This document shows positions 40,738 to 49,401 of a stretch of 64,000 nucleotides of DNA, in pieces (within the stretch, counting starts at the first letter, position 1; each line of letters starts with the position of its first letter). The position numbers and the translations under genes are program-made. The notes under the pieces were generated by a model. It was given only the letters and a program-made list of their open reading frames with translations, had not been told where the DNA came from and made no database searches. The DNA is from Georgenia satyanarayanai (GTDB taxonomy: Bacteria > Actinomycetota > Actinomycetes > Actinomycetales > Actinomycetaceae), in NCBI RefSeq assembly GCF_023715365.1, contig NZ_JAMBNZ010000005.1, positions 62,001-126,000 of the forward strand. The letters are read 5' to 3'.

Positions 40738-42237
40738 CTACTTTCCCTTTCCAGAGGACACGAGCTTCTTGATCTTTCCGAACGCGCCCAGCTGGGCCAC
40801 GAAGATGATGACGATCAGGCCGAGGAACATCAGGCTGATGGGCCGCTGGAACATGGGTAGCCAGCTGCCCTCGCTGAGGATCAGGGCGCGCCGGAGGTTG
40901 GAGTCGGCCATAGGCCCAAGGATGACGCCAAGGAGGAAGGGCGCGGCCGGGAACCCGAACTCGTACAGGAACAGTCCGACGAGGCCGAAGACCAGCATCA
41001 TCCGGACATCGAACAGCGAGTAGTTGATGAGGTAGGAGCCGACGACCGCCAGCACGTAGATGACCGGCATGAGGATCTCCTTGCGCAGACCGAGGACGCG
41101 CACCGACAGCTTCATCACGAGCAGCGCCAAAAACCACATCGCGACCGCGGAAACGGCCAGGTAGACGGCAACTTCGAAGACGAACTCCGGGGACTCACGG
41201 GTCAGCAGCGGGCCGGGACGGTAGCCGTGCATGAGGAAGGCTGCGAGCAGGACCGCGGCCGGGGCTGAGCCGGGGACCGCGAGCGACAGGATCGGGATGA
41301 GCGCGCCGCCAATTGCCGCGTTGTTGCCGGACTCCGCCGAGATGACCCCCAGCTTGTTGCCCTTGCCGAAGGACTCGGAGTCCTTGCTCAGGCCCTTGGT
41401 GGCCGCGTAGGACAGCCAGCCGCCGACGTCTTCGCCGACTCCCGGGATGATCCCGACGCCGGTTCCGATTGCGGAGGAGCGCAGCACCGTCGACGAGCTG
41501 CGGAACACCGCACCGACCGCGTCACCGACCTTCACCTTCACCACCTTGAGCGGGACATGATCCGACTTACGGAACGCCTTGACGATCTCCGGGAAGCCGA
41601 ACAGGCCGATCATGATGGGAATCAGCTGGATACCGCCCATGAGGTTGACGTTGCCGAAGACGAACCGCGGCTCCGCACCAATGGGGTCGAGGCCGATCTG
41701 AGCGACGAAAAGCCCCAGGAAGCCGGCGATCCAGCCCTTCAACGCATGGTCCCGCGCGGTGAGCGTGCCACAGATGGCGATACCGAAGGCCGCGAGCAGG
41801 AAGAACTCCCAGGCACCGAAGTTCAGTGCCGCGCGGGTCAGTAGGGGGGTCAGCGTCAGCAGGAAGATGACGCTGATGACCGTGCCCAGCGCGGACGCGG
41901 TGATCGCCATCAGGATCGCGCTCCCGGCCTTGCCTTGACGGGCCATGGGGAAGCCGTCGACTGCCGTTGCAGCTGAGGCTGGAGTCCCCGGGATGTTGAG
42001 CAGGATCGCGGTCTGGGCGCCCCCGGAGATGGAGCCGACGTAGATCGCCAGCAGCGAGATCAGAGCGGTATCGGTGGGCAGGCCGAAGGTGAGACCGGCG
42101 AGCAGGGCGATCGCCATCGTCGCGGACAGACCCGGCAGGATGCCCATCACGAGGCCGACGAACGTCGCCAGGATCAGCACCGCAAAGTTCAGCGGCTCGG
42201 TGACAGTGGCGAGAGCGTCGAGGAGGTAGTCAGACAT
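40738..42237 (-). CDS. tctA: Tripartite tricarboxylate transporter large membrane subunit TctA
   Basis: A 499-residue protein with about 12 membrane spans. The two inverted-repeat G-rich motifs of TctA are present: GLVMGILPGLSATMAIALL near residue 28 and GTGVGIIPGVGEDVGGWLSY near 260. These build the ion-coupled carboxylate path. It pairs with TctB and with the periplasmic-type binding lipoprotein TctC encoded upstream. It follows tctB by 9 bases and precedes the oxidoreductase by 2. TTT systems carry citrate, tartrate or other carboxylates, including aromatic acids. Confidence 0.96.
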   Translation of the reverse strand: MSDYLLDALATVTEPLNFAVLILATFVGLVMGILPGLSATMAIALLAGLTFGLPTDTALISLLAIYVGSISGGAQTAILLNIPGTPASAATAVDGFPMARQGKAGSAILMAITASALGTVISVIFLLTLTPLLTRAALNFGAWEFFLLAAFGIAICGTLTARDHALKGWIAGFLGLFVAQIGLDPIGAEPRFVFGNVNLMGGIQLIPIMIGLFGFPEIVKAFRKSDHVPLKVVKVKVGDAVGAVFRSSSTVLRSSAIGTGVGIIPGVGEDVGGWLSYAATKGLSKDSESFGKGNKLGVISAESGNNAAIGGALIPILSLAVPGSAPAAVLLAAFLMHGYRPGPLLTRESPEFVFEVAVYLAVSAVAMWFLALLVMKLSVRVLGLRKEILMPVIYVLAVVGSYLINYSLFDVRMMLVFGLVGLFLYEFGFPAAPFLLGVILGPMADSNLRRALILSEGSWLPMFQRPISLMFLGLIVIIFVAQLGAFGKIKKLVSSGKGK

Positions 42238-42246
42238 GGCTCGACC

Positions 42247-42726
42247 TCACGGGAGGGGAATGTTGAAGATGACGGAGAACAGGACGACGATCCCGCCGAC
42301 GGTCGCGCCGGCGATGACGAGCACCGAGTACCAGCGCGCTGCCCTGAGGAACGCGAGCACGGCGACCGTGAAGATCAGCGACGCGACCCAGAACTGGAGC
42401 AGCTGGATGAGCACAAAGGTGTAGATGGCCATCAGCAGCAGGCCGATCACCATGGTGCGCGTGTCGGGGTGCCTGGCCACGCCGACGAGCCAGGCCTGCG
42501 CCTCGGACACGCGGGCCCGCAGGCCGTCACGGCCCACTGACTGGCGGAGCAGCAGGAGGCTGGAGGCGAGCAGGACGCCGCCGAGCATTCCCGGGACGAG
42601 CGCCGGTGAGGCATGGAGCGGCTCGCCCGATGCCACGTAGATACTCACGCTGCCCGCGAGAATCGCGATCGACAGGATGCTGAGCACTGTTGAGCTGATG
42701 AAGTTCAGCTTGGGTTCGTTGCCCAT
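42247..42726 (-). CDS. tctB: Tripartite tricarboxylate transporter small membrane subunit TctB
   Basis: The 159-residue product has four predicted membrane helices (about residues 12-32, 43-60, 92-110 and 115-150), with the TctB-type pattern of short loops and a central cytoplasmic segment of about 25 charged residues. It lies between tctC and tctA on the same strand, which fixes its identity because TctB proteins are weakly conserved. A hairpin at 42762-42789 separates it from tctC, suggesting that the binding protein is expressed more than the membrane subunits. Confidence 0.88.
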   Translation of the reverse strand: MGNEPKLNFISSTVLSILSIAILAGSVSIYVASGEPLHASPALVPGMLGGVLLASSLLLLRQSVGRDGLRARVSEAQAWLVGVARHPDTRTMVIGLLLMAIYTFVLIQLLQFWVASLIFTVAVLAFLRAARWYSVLVIAGATVGGIVVLFSVIFNIPLP

Positions 42727-42761
42727 GATTGGTGACTCCCGTTCAGGCGGGGCCGGCAGCG

Positions 42762-42789
42762 GGGTGGTGGGCGACGATGCTCACCACCC
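42762..42789 (-). terminator. Hairpin between tctC and tctB
   Basis: GGGTGGTGGGC (42762-42772) pairs with 42779-42789 with one G-U, 6-base loop, in the 70-base gap after the tctC stop. It probably attenuates readthrough into the membrane subunit genes or protects the tctC message. Confidence 0.55.
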
Positions 42790-42796
42790 TCGCTGG

Positions 42797-43822
42797 TCAC
42801 GGCCGGGGGATGTCGAAGTCCTCGGGGTCGTTCTCCGCGACGCCGGCGTCGAAGAGGGTCCAGGCGACGATCGACTGCAGCTCGGCGACGCGGTCACCGG
42901 CATCGGCGCGGCCGATCGCCACTGCTTGCATGCCGTTCTCTGCCGAGAAGTCGAGGAAGGCCTGGTTCTGCATCGCGGCCTCGAAGCCCTCGTCGATCGC
43001 GGCGAGAATGCCCTCGTCGAGGCCCTTCGGCACTGCCAGGCCGGTGGTCTGACCCATCGGCAGTATGTCGGCGATCTCCGGGAGCGCGTCGGCAAGCGTC
43101 GGGATCGTGATGCCGCCGTCGAGGGTGACTGCCTCGTCCGAGAGCGCCGCGAGCCCACGCAGGTCACCGGAGATCAGCATGTCGTGCATCTCCACGAGCA
43201 GCTGGGGCGCGAAGTCCACCTCTCCCCCGAGGGTGGCGAGGATGGCGGGGTTTCCGCCCTCGTAGGGCACATGGCGGTACTCGACGTCGGCCGCGGTGGC
43301 GATCAGCTCGGCCGCGATGTGGCCCGCACTACCGGGTCCCGCGGTGCCGACCGAGACCTGCCCGGGGTTCTCCTCCATCGCCTGCAGGAGATCGTCGATG
43401 GTCTCGTACGGCGACTCTGCCGGCACCGCGATGATGTTCGGGGTGAACGTCGCGAGCCAGAAGTCCCAGTCAGCCGGCATGGTCTCGAGCGTGCCCATGA
43501 CCGGCATGGAGGTGAAGCTCAGCATGCCGTCGGCGAGGACCGTGTATCCGTCGGCCTTGGCGTTCAGCACCGACTGCGTGCCGACGGAACCACCGGCGCC
43601 AGGGGTGTTCGTCACGACGATCTCCTTGCCCCAGTGGTTGCCCATGGCCTCGCCCACGGTGCGGGCCGTCAGGTCCGTGGAGCCACCGGCGTTGAACGGG
43701 ACGGTGACGTTGACATCCCGCTCGGGGTACGTGTCCGCGTCTCCGCCGTCATCGGCACAGGCGGAAAGCAGCAGCGTGACAGCGGCGACAGTAGCGATCG
43801 CCGTCCTCTTCGTGTTCTTCAT
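42797..43822 (-). CDS. tctC: Tripartite tricarboxylate transporter binding lipoprotein TctC
   Basis: This 341-residue TctC/Bug-family protein captures the substrate outside the membrane. The signal peptide ends in lipobox LSAC with Cys22. The mature protein starts YPERDVNVTVPFNAGGSTDLTARTVGEAM, where the Bug-family ligand loop PFxxGGxxD is evident, then VVTNTPGAGGSVGTQSVL and VSVGTAGPGSAGHIAAELI. AGGAG precedes the ATG. It follows the LacI gene by 10 bases. The ligand loop argues for a carboxylate ligand, but not which one. Confidence 0.95.
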   Translation of the reverse strand: MKNTKRTAIATVAAVTLLLSACADDGGDADTYPERDVNVTVPFNAGGSTDLTARTVGEAMGNHWGKEIVVTNTPGAGGSVGTQSVLNAKADGYTVLADGMLSFTSMPVMGTLETMPADWDFWLATFTPNIIAVPAESPYETIDDLLQAMEENPGQVSVGTAGPGSAGHIAAELIATAADVEYRHVPYEGGNPAILATLGGEVDFAPQLLVEMHDMLISGDLRGLAALSDEAVTLDGGITIPTLADALPEIADILPMGQTTGLAVPKGLDEGILAAIDEGFEAAMQNQAFLDFSAENGMQAVAIGRADAGDRVAELQSIVAWTLFDAGVAENDPEDFDIPRP

Positions 43823-43832
43823 AGCGGTTCTC

Positions 43833-44933
43833 CTAGTGGGAGTTGCGGATGTCCATGACGGAGCTGCCGGCGTGGAGCAGGCAGTCGACTGTTGTTCGGG
43901 CAGGTGCGGCCTGCGGACCGGACAGTTCCTGCAGGAGGCGTTCAGCGGCCGTACGGCCCATCTCCTCCGGGCGCAGGTCGACGAGCGTGAAGTCGTTGGC
44001 ACCGACAAGCGCCCAGTCGGGGGCGCCGATCATGACGACCGAGAGGTCCTCGCCGACCTTGATCCGCTGGTCGCGGAGGTAGTCGACGCTGCCGCGTGCC
44101 GGCACGTTGAAGCCGAGGCACCAGGCGGTGACGTCGGGGTGCTCACGATGCACGCGCTCGGCGAGGCGGTACCCACCGTCCGCGGGGAAGTCCCCGTTGA
44201 CGGACACCTCTCGCTGCCGCTTTCCCGTCGCGGCGGCAAGACCGTCCCAGAACCCCTCGCGCCGGCGGTCCAAAATCTCGAATCCTGAGTCCCACCCGAG
44301 GTAGGCCACCCGGGTGTGGCCCGCCTGGCCGAGGTGCTCGCCCAGCACGTAGCCGGCGCGATAGTTGTCGGGGAACACCTCGGTGAAACTCCCGCTGGCG
44401 CCCTGCAGCGGGCGGTCGACAAGAACCATCGGGACCCTGAGCTTGCGGATGGGGTCCGTGCTGCGTGCCCCGGCCGTCGTCGGGATCAGGATGTAGCCGT
44501 CGACGCGCTGCTGGACCATCTTGACGACAAGGTCCCGCTCACGATCGGGATCGTCGAAGGTGTTGCTGATCGACAGCGACAGTCCCTGCTTCTCGACGAC
44601 CGACTCGATGGCCACCATGAGGTTGGTGAAGTACTGGTTGCTGAACTGCGGAACCAGCACCGCGATGATGCCCTGGCGCTTGCCGTGCAGACTGCTCGCC
44701 GGGCTGCTCTTGATGTAGCCCGTGGTGGCAACGGCAGCCATCACCCGGTTGCGCATGTCCGTGCTGATGTATCGCCCCTCCTTCCCGCTGAGCACGTAGG
44801 AGGCGGTGGCCGCCGTGGTGCCCGCCTCCCGGGCCACGTCCTTCAGCGTCGGGTAACGCCCTGTCACCCCACGCGCGGGTGGCGTGACAGCCGCGCCCGC
44901 ACGGCCGTCACCGGCTCGATCTACCTGGTCCAC
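43833..44933 (-). CDS. LacI family transcriptional regulator of the TTT operon
   Basis: The 366-residue repressor has an extended N-terminal tail of about 26 residues before the LacI helix-turn-helix (YPTLKDVAREAGTTAATASYVLSGKEGRYIS) and the hinge MAAVATTGYIKSSPAS, then the periplasmic-binding-type sugar domain (about 85-360: IIAVLVPQFSNQYFTNLM, LVDRPLQGASGSFTEVFPDN, SVVMIGAPDWALVGANDFT). The start is GTG 44931-44933 after GGAGGG. It is the first gene of the operon with tctCBA and the oxidoreductase, and a 24-bp palindrome lies 16 bases upstream, so autoregulation and control of the whole operon are likely. An inducer related to the transported compound is expected. Confidence 0.93.
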   Translation of the reverse strand: MDQVDRAGDGRAGAAVTPPARGVTGRYPTLKDVAREAGTTAATASYVLSGKEGRYISTDMRNRVMAAVATTGYIKSSPASSLHGKRQGIIAVLVPQFSNQYFTNLMVAIESVVEKQGLSLSISNTFDDPDRERDLVVKMVQQRVDGYILIPTTAGARSTDPIRKLRVPMVLVDRPLQGASGSFTEVFPDNYRAGYVLGEHLGQAGHTRVAYLGWDSGFEILDRRREGFWDGLAAATGKRQREVSVNGDFPADGGYRLAERVHREHPDVTAWCLGFNVPARGSVDYLRDQRIKVGEDLSVVMIGAPDWALVGANDFTLVDLRPEEMGRTAAERLLQELSGPQAAPARTTVDCLLHAGSSVMDIRNSH

Positions 44934-44948
44934 ACTGACCCTCCGATT

Positions 44949-44972
44949 CGATAGGCAAAGGATTGCCTATCG
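44949..44972. promoter_or_regulatory. LacI-type operator (24-bp perfect palindrome)
   Basis: Arms CGATAGGCAA (44949-44958) and TTGCCTATCG (44963-44972) are perfectly complementary with a 4-base spacer AGGA. It lies 15 bases upstream of the LacI GTG. Such a long perfect dyad next to a LacI gene is a strong autoregulatory operator candidate. Confidence 0.75.
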
Positions 44973-45136
44973 GGTACAGCGATTATTCCCACCCTTGCGG
45001 CGCGGTGTCAACGGCCGACGCACCCGCCATGCAGCAGCAGATGACCTGCGACGGTCGACGAGGCTCAGCGGTACGCTGGAAGCGCCGCGGTCGGGCGAGT
45101 TGCTCGCTCGTCAGGTGCGCCGCGTCGGACGGGCCG

Positions 45137-46132
45137 TCACACCGAACCGGGCCCACGCTCCTCGGGCAGCTCGAGGACGAGCTTGCCGAAGACCTCACCC
45201 GCGGCGAGCCGGGCGAAGGCGTCGGCCGCCTCCGTGAGGGGCACGACGGCGTCGACGTGTGGGCGCGCGCCGCTCGCGACGAGCAGCCCGACGAGCCGGC
45301 GCAGCTCCTCGATCGTGCCCATCGTCGAGCCGACGACGCGCAGGCTGCGGAAGAAGACCCGGTTGAGGTCGGCGGGCGGCGCCGCGCCCGTCGTCGCACC
45401 GGCGACGGCGATCGTCCCGCCGGGGCGCAGCGCGCGCAGCGAGTGCGCCCACGTCGCCTCGCCCACCGTCTCGACGACGGCGTCCACCTGGGCGGGCAGG
45501 CGCTCCCCGGCGGGGAAGACGGCGTGCGCACCCAGGCCGCGGGCCCGCTCGTTGCGCTCCTCGTCGCGGCCGCACACCCACACCTCCAGGCCCGCGGCGC
45601 GGCCAAGGACGACGGCGGCGGTCGACACCCCACCGCCGGCTCCCTGGACGAGCACCCGCTGCCCGGGGCGCAGGTCTGCGGCGGTGAACAGCAGGCGATA
45701 GGCGGTGAGGTAGGCCGTCGGCAGGCTCGCGGCCTCGGCCCAGCCGAGCTCCGGCGGCTTGGGCACGAGGTTGCCCGGCGGCACCCACACCGTCTCGGCG
45801 AGCGTGCCGGGGTACTTCTCCGACAGGAGCGTGCGCGCGGGGTCCAGGGTCTCGTCACCGCGCCACAGCGGGTCGCCGACGACGGCGTGGACGATCACCT
45901 CGCGGCCGTCGGCGTCGGTGCCGGCGGCGTCGCAGCCCAGCACCATCGGCAGCCGGTCGGCCGGCAGCCCGACCCCGCGCAGGGACCACAGGTCGTGGTG
46001 GTTGAGGGCCGCGGCGCGCACCCGGACGGGCACCCAGTCGGGGTGCGGGGCTCCGGGGTCGGCGATCTCCCCGACGGCGAGCCCGCTCAGCGGGTCATCG
46101 GCGTCCTGGCCGGCGGCGTAGGCGGCGAGCAT
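45137..46132 (-). CDS. Zinc-binding-type alcohol dehydrogenase/quinone oxidoreductase (MDR family)
   Basis: A 331-residue medium-chain dehydrogenase. The N-terminal GroES-like domain has ALNHHDLWSLRGVG and LGCDAAGTDADG; the coenzyme domain has the dinucleotide loop VQGAGGGVSTAAVVLG and CGRDEERNERARGLGAHAVF; the C-terminus ends EVFGKLVLELPEE. The LPTAYLTAYRLLF segment is characteristic of the quinone-reductase-like branch. NADPH use is likely from the Arg after the beta-2 strand (CGRDEER). It is monocistronic, facing away from the bL37 gene. The substrate is unknown. Confidence 0.88.
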   Translation of the reverse strand: MLAAYAAGQDADDPLSGLAVGEIADPGAPHPDWVPVRVRAAALNHHDLWSLRGVGLPADRLPMVLGCDAAGTDADGREVIVHAVVGDPLWRGDETLDPARTLLSEKYPGTLAETVWVPPGNLVPKPPELGWAEAASLPTAYLTAYRLLFTAADLRPGQRVLVQGAGGGVSTAAVVLGRAAGLEVWVCGRDEERNERARGLGAHAVFPAGERLPAQVDAVVETVGEATWAHSLRALRPGGTIAVAGATTGAAPPADLNRVFFRSLRVVGSTMGTIEELRRLVGLLVASGARPHVDAVVPLTEAADAFARLAAGEVFGKLVLELPEERGPGSV

Positions 46133-46247
46133 GGCCCTACCCTGCCACGCCGTCGTCGTCCACCGCGTCGCACGCGGGGCCCGCGGATGTGGGACGATGG
46201 ACCGCTGTCCCCACCCGGAACGGGTGGCCGATCGTCAGGGAGTCAAC

Positions 46248-46322
46248 ATGAGCAAGCGCGGACGCAAGCGCAAGGCACGCGCCAAGAGCGGTGCGAACCA
46301 CGGCAAGCGCCCCAACAGCTGA
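46248..46322 (+). CDS. 50S ribosomal protein bL37 (24 residues)
   Basis: A 24-codon gene encoding MSKRGRKRKARAKSGANHGK followed by RPNS. This extremely basic sequence matches bL37, a tiny actinobacterial large-subunit protein first recognised in mycobacterial ribosome structures, which sits near 23S rRNA domain contacts. AGGGAG lies 6 bases before the ATG and a hairpin follows the TGA. It is below most gene-calling length limits. The GANHGKRPN ending is the strongest identifier. Confidence 0.9.
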   Translation: MSKRGRKRKARAKSGANHGKRPNS

Positions 46323-46333
46323 CACTGCCACGG

Positions 46334-46364
46334 GAAAGGGTCGGCCCCGGTGGCCGGCCCTTTC
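46334..46364. terminator. Bidirectional hairpin terminator between bL37 and rsrA
   Basis: GAAAGGGTCGGCC (46334-46346) pairs with 46352-46364 with one G-U around loop CCGGT, followed on the bL37 strand by TTTC at the stem base. It lies between the convergent bL37 and rsrA genes. Confidence 0.8.
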
Positions 46365-46390
46365 GCATGCCCGGGTGCCGGTGAGGCCCC

Positions 46391-46672
46391 TCAAGCGGTG
46401 GAGCCACCCGAGCGGAGCACGCTGATCTGCGTGATGACGCGCAGCCGCAGGGTCGACGGCGCGACCTCCTGGCACGAGCGGCGCAGCAGCAGCCGCACGC
46501 GGGTCTCGGCGTCGGTGGCCTCGCGGCACGTGGGGCACTCGTCGAGGTGGCGACGCAGCCGCTCGCGGTCGTGGTCGTCCATCTCGGAGTCGACGAACTC
46601 GAAGAGGTGCTCGAGGAGCTCCTCGCAGCGGCAGGCGGAGATGTCCTGGAGCGGGTCGGTGTGCTCGCTCAT
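46391..46672 (-). CDS. rsrA: Anti-sigma-R factor RsrA (zinc-binding, mycothiol system)
   Basis: This 93-residue ZAS-family anti-sigma factor holds SigR inactive until thiol-oxidative stress forms disulfides and releases zinc. The zinc motif HLDECPTC is at residues 42-49 with His42, Cys46, Cys49, and additional redox-relevant Cys14 and Cys16 near the N-terminus; Cys67 lies toward the C-terminal end. The ATG overlaps the sigR stop (ATGA), ensuring equal synthesis. The length and cysteine layout match Streptomyces RsrA and mycobacterial RshA. Confidence 0.95.
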   Translation of the reverse strand: MSEHTDPLQDISACRCEELLEHLFEFVDSEMDDHDRERLRRHLDECPTCREATDAETRVRLLLRRSCQEVAPSTLRLRVITQISVLRSGGSTA

Positions 46673-47283
46673 GATGTCGCCTCGGTCTTCATGCCCAGCT
46701 CCCGAGCGTGGTCGGCGAGCCGTTCGCGCAGCTGGCGACGCCCGCGGTGCAGCCGCGACATGACGGTCCCGATGGGGGTCGACATGATCTCGGCGATCTC
46801 CTTGTAGGCGAAGCCCTCGACGTCGGCGAGGTAGACGGCGATGCGGAAGTCCTCCGGCAGCTCCATGAGGGCGTCCCTGATCTCGGAGTCCGGGAGCCGG
46901 TCCATCGCCTCCATCTCCGCCGAGCGCAGGCCCTGGGAGGTGTGCGACGCAGCGCGGGCGATCTGCCAGTCCTCGACGCTGTCCGCGTCCGACTGCAGGG
47001 GCTGGCGCTGCTTCTTCCGGTAGGTGTTGATGAAGGTGTTCGTGAGGATCCGGTACAGCCAGGCCTTGAGGTTCGTGCCCGGCCGGTACTGGTGGAAGGC
47101 GGCAAAGGCCTTGGTGAAGGCCTCCTGGACGAGGTCCTCCGCGTCCGCCGGGTTGCGCGTCATCCGCATCGCCGCGCCGTAGAGCTGGTCGAGGTAGGGC
47201 AGCGCCTCCGCCTCGAAGCGCGCCGCACGTTCCGCGTCACTCTCGGTGTCGGGTGCGCGGTCCAGGTCTCGGTCCTCGGTCAT
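46669..47283 (-). CDS. sigR: ECF sigma factor SigR (SigH), thiol-oxidative stress
   Basis: The 204-residue group 4 sigma factor has region 2 ([42 protein letters not shown], with the -10-melting helix) and region 4 ([45 protein letters not shown]). It directs transcription of thioredoxin, mycothiol and protease genes. The short form starts at ATG 47281-47283, which has little ribosome site. The frame continues upstream to an ATG at 47368-47370 that adds 29 residues and sits at the predicted start of the SigR-dependent transcript, so a long isoform is likely. rsrA follows by overlap. Confidence 0.95.
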   Translation of the reverse strand: MTEDRDLDRAPDTESDAERAARFEAEALPYLDQLYGAAMRMTRNPADAEDLVQEAFTKAFAAFHQYRPGTNLKAWLYRILTNTFINTYRKKQRQPLQSDADSVEDWQIARAASHTSQGLRSAEMEAMDRLPDSEIRDALMELPEDFRIAVYLADVEGFAYKEIAEIMSTPIGTVMSRLHRGRRQLRERLADHARELGMKTEATS

Positions 47284-47378
47284 CACCCACGAGCCTAGTC
47301 CGCCGGGCCCGGAGGCGCGGTCCAGGAGAGGGTCCTGTGGCCGGTCGAGGGTGCTCGGTGGGCAGGTCATGCCGGTGC

Positions 47379-47404
47379 AACCGGGGAGAGCGGCCACGCA
47401 TTCC
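47379..47404 (-). promoter_or_regulatory. SigR-dependent promoter of sigR (autoregulation)
   Basis: On the minus strand a -35 GGAAT (47404-47400) and a -10 GTT (47381-47379) are separated by exactly 18 bases, the consensus of SigR/SigH promoters. Transcription would begin near 47372, about 90 bases before the short sigR start and almost at an upstream in-frame ATG. Confidence 0.8.
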
Positions 47405-47469
47405 ACGGACGGCGACGACGGTGAGCCGCACCACTCGCCGCGGCGCGCGGATTGCGGTAGCAATGGTCC

Positions 47470-47985
47470 ATGAGCATCTCCCGCCGCCTCGCCCGCCCGC
47501 TGCTCGCGTCGTCCTTCGTCGCCACCGGTGTCGACGCGCTGATGCACCCCGACTCCCACGTCGAGCGCTTCCGCAAGGTCGAACCCGCGCTGGAGAGGGT
47601 CGGCATCCCGCCCTCCATCGCCTCCGACACCCGCCTGCTCGTGCGGGTGACCGGTGGCGTCTCGGCGCTCGCCGGCCTCATGCTGGCCACCAACCGCCGG
47701 CCCCGCACCGCCGCGCTCACCCTCGCCGCAGTCACCGTGCCCGTCACCCTCGTCAACAACCCGGTGTGGACGGCCAGCAACCGCGAGCGCCGCAAGGACA
47801 TGCGCCGCGGCCTGCTCACCGGCGCCAGCCTCGTGGGGGGTCTTCTCATCGCCGGCCTCGACCGTGACGGCAAGCCCTCCCTCGCCTGGCGCGCCACGAA
47901 CACCCGCGGCCACAAGGTCAAGATGCGGGAGGTCCGCGCCGCGGCCAAGGAGACGAAGGCCGACCTCAAGGCCAAGCTGAGCTGA
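47470..47985 (+). CDS. DoxX family membrane protein
   Basis: A 171-residue DoxX-type membrane protein starting [34 protein letters not shown], with further helices [40 protein letters not shown] and [20 protein letters not shown] and a Lys-rich cytoplasmic tail. DoxX homologues in mycobacteria form a membrane oxidoreductase complex linked to thiol stress (SseA/SodA/DoxX), so its divergent position from sigR-rsrA is of interest. It precedes aroA by 67 bases. The start ATG follows weak purines (GTAGCAATGGTCC). Confidence 0.82.
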   Translation: MSISRRLARPLLASSFVATGVDALMHPDSHVERFRKVEPALERVGIPPSIASDTRLLVRVTGGVSALAGLMLATNRRPRTAALTLAAVTVPVTLVNNPVWTASNRERRKDMRRGLLTGASLVGGLLIAGLDRDGKPSLAWRATNTRGHKVKMREVRAAAKETKADLKAKLS

Positions 47986-48052
47986 CGCCGCGCCAGGCCC
48001 CGGTCCAGGCGCGATTCCCGGGCCGCCGGACGTGCCCGCTACCCTCGAAGGC

Positions 48053-49390
48053 ATGTCAACCCAGACCACGTCCGAGCTCGCCTGGCCGGCCCCGGTGGCC
48101 GCCGGCCCGCTCGACGCCGTCGTCCCGGTCCCCGGCTCGAAGTCGCTGACCAACCGCTACCTCCTCCTCGCGGCGCTCGCCGCGGAGCCCACCCAGCTGC
48201 GCCGCCCGCTGCACTCGCGCGACTCCGCGCTCATGGTGGACGCGCTGCGCGCGCTGGGGGTGCGGGTGGAGCACGTCGACACCGACGGGCGTCCCGACGC
48301 CGACGGCACCGACCTCCTCATCGACCCGGGGCCGCTGCGCGGCCCGGCGGAGGTGGACTGCGGGCTCGCGGGCACCGTCATGCGCTTCGTGCCGCCCCTC
48401 GCCGCCCTCGCCGACGGCACCGTGACCTTCGACGGCGACCCGCGCGCCCGCCAGCGCCCGATGGGCTCGCTCATCGAGGCGCTGCGCGACCTCGGTGCGC
48501 AGGTGGACGACGACGGCCGCGGCGCCCTGCCCTTCACCGTGCACGGCACCGGCGGCCTGCCGGGCGGTGTCGTCAAGGTCGACGCGAGTGCCTCCAGCCA
48601 GTTCGTCTCCGGGCTCCTCCTCATCGCCCCCCACCTCGAGCAGGGCCTGGACCTGCGCCGGAGCGGGCCGATGCCGAGCCAGCCGCACGCGGCGATGACC
48701 GTCGAGGTGCTGCGCGAGCGCGGCGTCGTCGTCGACGTCTCGCTCGGTGACGACGGCGAGCCGGCCCGCTGGCTCGTCCACCCCGGTCCCGTGGCCGGGG
48801 GCCTGGTCCCGGTGGAGCCGGACCTCTCCAACGCCGGGCCCTTCCTCGCCGCCGCGCTCGTCGCGGGCGGCCGGGTGCGCGTGCCGGGCTGGCCCACCCA
48901 CACCTCCCAGGCCGGTGACCGGCTGCGCGAGCTGCTCGTGCGGATGGGCGCGTCGGTCGAGCTCGGCCCCGGCGGCCTCACCGTGGCCGGCACCGGTGCC
49001 ATCGACCCGCTCGACGTCGACCTGCACGACGCCGGTGAGCTCACCCCGACCATCGCCGCGCTGTGCACGCTCGCCGACGGCCCCAGCCGCCTGCGCGGCG
49101 TCGCCCACCTGCGCGGCCACGAGACCGACCGCCTCGCGGCCCTCGTCACCGAGATCACCAGGCTCGGCGGGAACGCCCGCGAGACGGAGGACGGCCTGGA
49201 GATCGAGCCGGGCCGGCTCCACGGCGCGCGCCTCGAGACATACCACGACCACCGGATGGCCACCTTCGCCGCGATCGTCGGGCTGCGCGTCGCGGGCACG
49301 GAGGTCGTGGACGTCGCGACGACCGCCAAGACCCTGCCCGACTTCACCCGGATGTGGACCGACATGGTCGCGACGGGCGGTCGCGGCTGA
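48053..49390 (+). CDS. aroA: 3-phosphoshikimate 1-carboxyvinyltransferase (EPSP synthase) AroA
   Basis: AroA transfers the enolpyruvyl group of PEP to shikimate-3-phosphate in aromatic amino acid synthesis. The 445-residue protein has the N-terminal [18 protein letters not shown] block (Lys30, Ser31), the [11 protein letters not shown] active-site block near residue 103, the [10 protein letters not shown] block near 184 and [11 protein letters not shown] toward residue 360, then YHDHRMA. The start ATG at 48053 is preceded by GAAGG. The DCGLAGT sequence has Ala after Leu where class I enzymes have NAGTA/T-type runs, within known variation. It is followed by rsgA by 11 bases. Confidence 0.96.
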   Translation: MSTQTTSELAWPAPVAAGPLDAVVPVPGSKSLTNRYLLLAALAAEPTQLRRPLHSRDSALMVDALRALGVRVEHVDTDGRPDADGTDLLIDPGPLRGPAEVDCGLAGTVMRFVPPLAALADGTVTFDGDPRARQRPMGSLIEALRDLGAQVDDDGRGALPFTVHGTGGLPGGVVKVDASASSQFVSGLLLIAPHLEQGLDLRRSGPMPSQPHAAMTVEVLRERGVVVDVSLGDDGEPARWLVHPGPVAGGLVPVEPDLSNAGPFLAAALVAGGRVRVPGWPTHTSQAGDRLRELLVRMGASVELGPGGLTVAGTGAIDPLDVDLHDAGELTPTIAALCTLADGPSRLRGVAHLRGHETDRLAALVTEITRLGGNARETEDGLEIEPGRLHGARLETYHDHRMATFAAIVGLRVAGTEVVDVATTAKTLPDFTRMWTDMVATGGRG

Positions 49391-49401
49391 GTGGAGGGGC
49401 G

